Shown here: piece after piece, positions 59,325 to 64,000 of the stretch
Layout of the letters: each line of letters begins with the position of its first letter
Numbering within the stretch: position 1 is the first letter of the stretch
Origin: Tenuibacillus multivorans
GTDB taxonomy: Bacteria > Bacillota > Bacilli > Bacillales > Alkalibacillaceae
NCBI RefSeq assembly: GCF_900103915.1
Contig: NZ_FNIG01000007.1
Coordinates: forward strand, 81,272-145,271
Direction of reading: 5' to 3'
DNA: 64,000 nucleotides
Made by a program: the position numbers and the translations under genes
Notes under the pieces: generated by a model
Database searches by the model: none
Told to the model about the DNA's origin: nothing
The model's input: the letters and a program-made list of their open reading frames with translations, nothing else

Positions 59325-59428
59325 ATTTTGCACCTCTAACTCTCTATCGAATACAATTCTACAAATATAATGATAACACTAAAGAAACCACGGCACAACA
59401 GAATGAAACAGTGGTTAGCGACGGTTTA

Positions 59429-59470
59429 TGGCCTTTCCACCATTAGATTTTAAAATGGAGGGGAAGGCCA
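59429..59470. promoter_or_regulatory. Large imperfect hairpin upstream of secA
   Basis: TGGCCTTTCC-A-CCAT (59429-59443) pairs with ATGG-A-GGGGAAGGCCA (59455-59470), nearly 15 base pairs. It lies between the small CxxC gene and secA and may terminate the former or regulate the latter. No T run follows on either strand, so it is not a standard terminator. Confidence 0.4.
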
Positions 59471-59515
59471 GTACCCGAAAAACTGACCTTCAACAAGACC
59501 ACAAGGGTTGGAGGG

Positions 59516-59737
59516 TTATTTGACACCTTGGCATGTTGGAGTTGAGTTGGGTTTGGACATTGAATATGGATACTCAGTTTCAACATCAGAGGATAACCTA
59601 TGGAGCTCTGTTTCGAGCACCACTAACTTTTCATGTGTTTGGGCAATCATTTTCATTAACTGCGAAATTAACTCACCTTGTTGGTCGACGTATTTTTTTA
59701 ACTCAGAGCAACTGGGGCATTTAGTATAGTTGCTCAT
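59516..59737 (-). CDS. Small CxxC coiled-coil protein of unknown function
   Basis: A 73-residue product. CPSC near the N terminus could bind zinc, and the middle (about residues 15-52) is strongly helical and likely coiled coil. GGGGG lies 8 bases before the ATG at 59737, which supports translation; the longer ATG at 59755 lacks such a site. I do not recognise a family. Confidence 0.6.
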   Translation of the reverse strand: MSNYTKCPSCSELKKYVDQQGELISQLMKMIAQTHEKLVVLETELHRLSSDVETEYPYSMSKPNSTPTCQGVK

Positions 59738-59958
59738 ATCGTATTCCCCCTTCATGATCTTGTTGATTCTGTTATACCATGGTAAATTGTTTGTGTCACA
59801 CCCCCTAAAATCGCGTTTTCTCTAGAGAAACATACATTTTTCTCGCATGATTTTGTCGACTTTTTTCATATAAATGACGAAAAATGAATTTTACACTTTT
59901 TTTAAAAATTTTTCTGACGATGATTGTCGAGCTTTCGGACAATGGTTCTGAACGTGTA

Positions 59959-59988
59959 AAAGTCCCCTCACACTAGCAAGGGGACTCA
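59959..59988 (-). terminator. Terminator of hpf
   Basis: AGTCCCCT (59961-59968) and AGGGGACT (59979-59986) form an 8-bp stem with a 10-base loop. On the minus strand a T run follows. Confidence 0.8.
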
Positions 59989-59995
59989 TGTCTAA

Positions 59996-60553
59996 TTACG
60001 CGTTCGGTTCAATCAGCCCATACTTTCCATCATTACGTTTATAAACGACGTTCGTATCACCCGTCTCTGCATTTTCAAAGACGAAGAAGTTATGTCCCAA
60101 CATGTCCATTTGTAATACAGCCTCTTCCTCATCCATCGGTTTTAAATCAAACCGCTTCTTCTTCACTATGTTTATTTCATCCGTTTCATCTTCCTTGTCG
60201 ATTGTTGCAACTTCTTTTTCCATTTCCGCAAAAATATGCTTTGGAGCACCCATTTGGCGGAACTTACGATTAATTTTAGTCTTGTACTTACGAATCTGTC
60301 TTTCTAACTTATCCACTACTAGGTCCGTAGCAGCATACAAATCTGAATGGTTCTCCTCCGCACGAAGTAACAAGTCCGTCATCGGAATCGTCACCTCAAT
60401 ACGCTGTTCCTCGTTGTGTACACTCAAATTCACATGCACTTCAGAAGATGGCGGCGTATCAAAATATCGCTCCAACTTCCCTATCTTCTTCTCTACATAC
60501 TCTCGGATCGCATTTGTAACCTCGATGTTTTCACCTCTAAGATTGTACATCAT
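59996..60553 (-). CDS. hpf: Long-form ribosome hibernation promoting factor
   Basis: A 185-residue HPF (YvyD) protein. The N-terminal domain binds the 30S subunit, and the C-terminal dimerisation domain (about residues 125-183, FDLKPMDEEEAVLQMDMLG) joins two ribosomes into an inactive 100S pair during starvation. The start is placed at 60553, 8 bases after AAAGGAGG; the first ATG in the frame is only 2 bases from it. Its place before secA is as in B. subtilis. Confidence 0.95.
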   Translation of the reverse strand: MMYNLRGENIEVTNAIREYVEKKIGKLERYFDTPPSSEVHVNLSVHNEEQRIEVTIPMTDLLLRAEENHSDLYAATDLVVDKLERQIRKYKTKINRKFRQMGAPKHIFAEMEKEVATIDKEDETDEINIVKKKRFDLKPMDEEEAVLQMDMLGHNFFVFENAETGDTNVVYKRNDGKYGLIEPNA

Positions 60554-60661
60554 ATGCATATCCTCCTTTCATAGATATGTAATCTATATTCTACATTACC
60601 CCTAAATATCCCTGCTAAAACAGTTGGAAAATTTAGAATATTTTGTCTAAAAACTTATTAA

Positions 60662-60967
60662 CTAATACCTTTTCTTAATGAATGCAATTTCCCGCTCATT
60701 TTTTGTTATCTTTTCGTACATGAAGTCTTGGTCTAATTTAGTATCATCAATTTTTTTCATATATTCTTTATATCACTGATCACTTTTATTTTCATATTGA
60801 TCGAAACGTTGTTCTAATTCATCGAAACGCTGTCCAAATCCATTAAATCTATTTTCCAACCGATCCATCCGCTCTTCAATTATATTCAACCCCTTATTAT
60901 TCTCCCCTACCATTTGCACCAACTGTACAAGCATATTCTCCATACGCTCTAAACGTTCTTCCGACAT
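60662..60967 (-). pseudogene. Small coiled-coil protein gene interrupted by an in-frame TGA
   Basis: From the ATG at 60967 (GGAG 8 bases before) the gene codes for 64 residues of heptad-rich coiled coil, ending at a TGA at 60775-60773. Without any shift the same frame continues for 36 further codons (YKEYMKKIDD... to EIAFIKKRY) up to TAG at 60664-60662. The continuation is charged and helical like the first part, so the TGA probably split a protein of about 101 residues. A short functional 64-residue form, or reinitiation at the ATG five codons after the stop, cannot be excluded. Confidence 0.6.
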
Positions 60968-61219
60968 CCGATCATCTCCTTAGTATTATTTTAAACGAAA
61001 AAATTACGTAAAAGAAGTTTTTTATGTAAATTCAATTATAGAACACTTGTTCTTATATATCAACTATTAAATAGAAATATGGCTTAATTTGTCGCGAGTT
61101 CGTAATGAAAAGTCTCGATTATTGACTGTCGATGTAAATAGACTAGTTATAGGGATTAACAGATTCTTATTCTTGCCGATATAAAAGAATATAGTTGTAT
61201 TAAAAAGGAGAGAATCACC

Positions 61220-63670
61220 GTGAATTTGTCAGAAAACGACCAAAAGCAAATTATCAATATCATTGATACAATGATCGAAGCTTCAGAGCATTTCTTAGAT
61301 CTAGTCAAAGAAAAAAAGTACACCGAAAGCATTTACATTTTCAGTTCGATCATTGAAGGTTTTACAGCTGTACAAAAAATGATAAACAATGATAAAGATT
61401 TAAAAACAAATCTAGGTACATATGAAGTTAAAATAACTAATAACATTAAACACATCTCTACGAATCTTGAAAACAATAATTTATTAAAAATTACGGAAAA
61501 CCTTCAATTTGCATTTATCCCATTATTAAAAAAGTGGAAAAGAAGTGTTTTAGAACAGTTCCCACAGCCAGATGAACAAGAGGAAATATTAATAGGTGTT
61601 TATGAAAATACTCGTAACCCTATTGATGCTTATCCTCAAAAAAGAATTGAGGCTTTAGTTACTCAAGCAGAAAAACAAAACTCAAAAATTATATTTTTCA
61701 CTTCAGAAGATGTAAACCTTAAAGATAAGGTCATCAATGCTGATTATTTTGATGATAGCCAAAGAAAAAAAGGTCAATTTGAATTACCAGATGTCATCCA
61801 TAATATATTCCCTAAAACTATTTACCATCAATCCAGAACAGAACGAAAACTTAGAAAGCAAATCCCTTTCACTTCATTTGTTTTCGGTGATAAATTTCTA
61901 CTTCCAAAAAAACTTGTTGAAAGTGGAAAATATGCTGAGTTATTGGCTCCATTTAAGGTTATCGATCAAGAATATATTGTACATGAGTTTTTAAAGACAG
62001 AGGATAAAGCCGTAATCAAACCAATCAGAGGTGCACGCGGTGAGAATATTTATTTCGTTCAGAAAAAAGGCGATAGGTATAGAGTGACAGAACGTAAAAA
62101 TACTGTCATTTTGAATAAAGAAAAGTTTTCTGAACTGCTAAATGAAAAAGTTCTTCCTAATAATTATATGGTTCAGAAATATATCAACGCACGTACAAAA
62201 AATGATGAACCTTTTGACTTCCGTGCTCATATGCAAAAAAACGGAGATGGAAAATGGCAAATCACAAAAATATACCCAAGAACTGGTAGCTCAGACAGTA
62301 TTCAAATTGAATTAATTAAAAGTGGAAAATTAAGAGAAACAGAAGAATTTCTTATCGGAGAGTTTGGTGAGAAAGAAGGTAAATCGCTTGATAAGAGAAT
62401 GAAAAACCTAGCGATGGACCTAAGCTTCCATATCGATAAACTACACGGATTATCAATCGATGAAATGGGATTAGATATTGTTATTGATGTCAACAAACGC
62501 TTTTGGATTCATGAAGCTAATATAGGTCCACAAACTTTTGCTCATGAAGAGGAAAGAGCGGTTAATGTTATTGCATACAGTCGTTATCTAGCAAAGAATC
62601 GAATTTTCCACACTAACCAATTCAATGATCGTAGTCTATTAAAAAATCAATTTGATTCATCAAAATCAGAACTTGAATATCAAACAAATGAGGGAAAACT
62701 CAGCATTGGAATGCTAGGTAAACCAAATCAAATTGACGATTTTGCTGAAACGGCTGCAACTGCCGCGAATAGTGAGAATGTTGATTTTTACTTTTTTTCA
62801 CCAAATGACGTTGATTACGAAGAAATGCTCATCAGAGGCCACTTTTATGATAATAATGAATGGAATGAAAAGATTGCTCAATATCCTGATGTCATCTACG
62901 ATCGACTTAAAATAAGTAAAAAGAAAAACAATATTTATGAGGAATTTGAAGATATACCGATTATAAATGAAATAACGGAGGATCACTTAAACAAACTCGG
63001 TATTTTTAATAATTTATCTGATTCCCTCGAAATCAAAAATGAATTACCTGCTTTTTTAAGAATTATTAAAGCAAAAGATTTATTAGACTTTATAGATTTT
63101 AATGAAATGGTTATAGTCAAACCATCTACTAATCCTAAGAGGGAAAAAACATATTACATCGAGAAAGTTAAGGGTTATGAATATCGAGTAATAAACCAAA
63201 AAGAAGAAAAAAGTTACAACAAATTAACTTTAGAACACTTTATTAAGGATTTAATTAAAGAAGGAGAATTTTTTGCATACAATGAATCAATAGATGATCA
63301 ATTTATAAAAGGCCAGATGATAAAAGATATTAATGGTGAGTGGAATCTTATAAACAAATTACCAATTAAAGTTGAGAGTTTAACGAATGATGTAGATGAT
63401 TCAACAAAACTAGATAAATTTATAAATAGTAAACAAGTTGTAGATAAATTCAAAACATTATCGTTAAGTACTGTTAAAGTCCTAGATTCATATTATGAGC
63501 CACTCTGTGAAGTCGAATTATACCTATCAATCGATCATAATATGAAAATTAAAATTCAGGAATTAATTTTAAATCAATTAGATGTATCAGTCGATACTCA
63601 TAAAATTTCTAAACATATAATTGAGTATGCTAAACATATCAACTCAAAGTCTGCTAGTTTAATCGAATGA
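61220..63670 (+). CDS. Large YheC/YheD-like ATP-grasp protein with two modules
   Basis: An 816-residue protein. Residues 1-115 are helical and of unknown role. Residues about 128-465 match the YheC/YheD (spore coat-associated) ATP-grasp family, with IGVYENTRNP at its start, AVIKPIRGARGENIYFV, DFRAHMQKN, MGLDIVIDV and FWIHEANIGP. Residues about 490-720 repeat the layout (IGMLGKP, VIYDRL, MVIVKPSTNPKREKTYYI) but lack the ligand-rich end, so this module is probably inactive. B. subtilis YheC and YheD are single-module, 363 and 453 residues. The start is GTG with AAGGAG before it. Confidence 0.8.
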   Translation: MNLSENDQKQIINIIDTMIEASEHFLDLVKEKKYTESIYIFSSIIEGFTAVQKMINNDKDLKTNLGTYEVKITNNIKHISTNLENNNLLKITENLQFAFIPLLKKWKRSVLEQFPQPDEQEEILIGVYENTRNPIDAYPQKRIEALVTQAEKQNSKIIFFTSEDVNLKDKVINADYFDDSQRKKGQFELPDVIHNIFPKTIYHQSRTERKLRKQIPFTSFVFGDKFLLPKKLVESGKYAELLAPFKVIDQEYIVHEFLKTEDKAVIKPIRGARGENIYFVQKKGDRYRVTERKNTVILNKEKFSELLNEKVLPNNYMVQKYINARTKNDEPFDFRAHMQKNGDGKWQITKIYPRTGSSDSIQIELIKSGKLRETEEFLIGEFGEKEGKSLDKRMKNLAMDLSFHIDKLHGLSIDEMGLDIVIDVNKRFWIHEANIGPQTFAHEEERAVNVIAYSRYLAKNRIFHTNQFNDRSLLKNQFDSSKSELEYQTNEGKLSIGMLGKPNQIDDFAETAATAANSENVDFYFFSPNDVDYEEMLIRGHFYDNNEWNEKIAQYPDVIYDRLKISKKKNNIYEEFEDIPIINEITEDHLNKLGIFNNLSDSLEIKNELPAFLRIIKAKDLLDFIDFNEMVIVKPSTNPKREKTYYIEKVKGYEYRVINQKEEKSYNKLTLEHFIKDLIKEGEFFAYNESIDDQFIKGQMIKDINGEWNLINKLPIKVESLTNDVDDSTKLDKFINSKQVVDKFKTLSLSTVKVLDSYYEPLCEVELYLSIDHNMKIKIQELILNQLDVSVDTHKISKHIIEYAKHINSKSASLIE

Positions 63671-63780
63671 GAGTGTAATCTAAACTGTGTAAGTAGAAGA
63701 GCGTACGGCTTCTATTTACTGGTTTAGATTTTTTTTATTTACCTAGACTGATTATATATGGAATTGGGAGGAATTCAAAA
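63671..63780 (+). mobile_element. Left end and leader of an IS256-family insertion sequence
   Basis: The sequence just after the upstream gene's stop (GAGTGTAATCTAAACTGTGT...) resembles the terminal repeat of Bacillaceae IS256-type elements. Within it AATCTAAAC-TGTAAGTAGAAG can pair with CTTCTATTTAC-GTTTAGATT, a terminator-like hairpin that would shield the transposase from outside transcription. The right end and target duplication are beyond the window. Confidence 0.55.
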
Positions 63781-64000
63781 TGACAAAAATTAAGCGTGAT
63801 CCGAAATCAGTCAATCTAGCTAATAAAATTATTGAAGAGTACCAACCCACATCAGTAGAAGAGATGCAAAGTGCTCTAAAAGACATTTTTGGTCCAATGT
63901 TTGAAGCGATGTTAAAAGGTGAAATGAATCACCACCTGGGCTATGAATCGAATGATAAGACTGAAAAAGATTCTACGAATCGAAGAAATGGTTATGGAAA
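63781..64000 (+). CDS. IS256-family (mutator-type) transposase, cut by the window edge
   Basis: The first 73 residues of a transposase are visible. The segment ALKDIFGPMFEAMLKGEMNHHLGYE followed by STNRRNGYG is typical of the N terminus of IS256/MULE-type DDE transposases. GGGAGG lies 10 bases before the ATG. The catalytic DDE residues are beyond the window. The element is inserted just after the ATP-grasp gene. Confidence 0.92.

Noticed and set aside
59815..59915. TTTTCTC motifs downstream of hpf as a member of the A/B/C array family
   Set aside because: Spacing between copies is irregular (22 and about 25 bases), and only two good cores exist.
60102..60605. 167-codon open frame antisense to hpf
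   Set aside because: It is the shadow of the well-identified hpf gene and lacks translation signals.
60773..60775. TGA read as selenocysteine or as programmed readthrough
   Set aside because: No selenocysteine insertion hairpin is seen after the codon, no selenocysteine genes are in the window, and the protein is a simple coiled coil. A nonsense mutation is simpler.

Overview
The window is a chromosomal segment of a moderate-GC, endospore-forming member of the Bacillaceae, probably a salt-tolerant or halophilic one. Two runs follow the Bacillus subtilis gene order closely: trxB-rapZ-yvcK-whiA-crh with clpP nearby, and hpf-secA-prfB-cccB-ftsEX-ctpB-minJ-uvrBA-yvlBD-hprK-lgt-yvoD-ppaX-yvoF. 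An osmoprotectant-type ABC importer, a very acidic linker in the exported cytochrome and a YheC/YheD-like protein fit that assignment. Most genes from 10 to 60 kb are on the minus strand.

Layout: clpP (0-0.6 kb); a panF/yhdT pantothenate uptake operon (0.6-2.8 kb); a yojN/yojO MoxR-VWA pair (3-5.8 kb); a plus-strand operon of CoA-transferase, acyl-CoA dehydrogenase and semialdehyde dehydrogenase (6-9.9 kb); an AT-rich membrane protein and a MATE exporter (10.4-12.4 kb); a minus-strand group of DUF3870 protein, IclR regulator, lysine 6-dehydrogenase, aldehyde dehydrogenase, ThDP enzyme and aminotransferase (12.4-19.2 kb); an OPT transporter (19.5-21.3 kb); crh-whiA-yvcK-rapZ-trxB-TPR (21.6-27.2 kb); glpD-glpK (27.4-30.6 kb); yvoF-ppaX-yvoD-lgt-hprK (30.8-34.8 kb); yvlD-yvlB, bshB2-yojF and uvrA-uvrB (35.5-43 kb); minJ, ctpB, an M23 peptidase, ftsX-ftsE, cccB and prfB with its programmed frameshift (43.3-51.4 kb); the ABC importer (51.7-55 kb); an enolase-superfamily enzyme, secA and hpf (55.6-60.6 kb); a coiled-coil gene split by a stop codon, a large YheC/YheD-like ATP-grasp protein, and the left part of an IS256-family element at the edge (60.7-64 kb).

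Two things stand out. First, the two catabolic operons at 6-19 kb can be read together as one complete lysine degradation route: lysine -> 2-aminoadipate semialdehyde -> 2-aminoadipate -> 2-oxoadipate -> glutarate semialdehyde -> glutarate -> glutaryl-CoA -> crotonyl-CoA. A ThDP enzyme would supply the 2-oxoadipate decarboxylase step (inference). The glutarate-end operon has a leader with mutually exclusive antiterminator-like and terminator hairpins, and its first gene appears to start with CTG. Second, seven intergenic gaps hold arrays of short degenerate repeats spaced almost exactly 21 bp apart. A conserved core of 7-9 bp alternates with 12-14 variable bases. The core differs between arrays (TTCTCA, ATTGGGGA, TTTAAGTT, GTCCAAGTT, ATCCGCC), but the 21-bp spacing is common to all. 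Six of the seven lie just beyond an intrinsic terminator. I do not recognise this repeat class.
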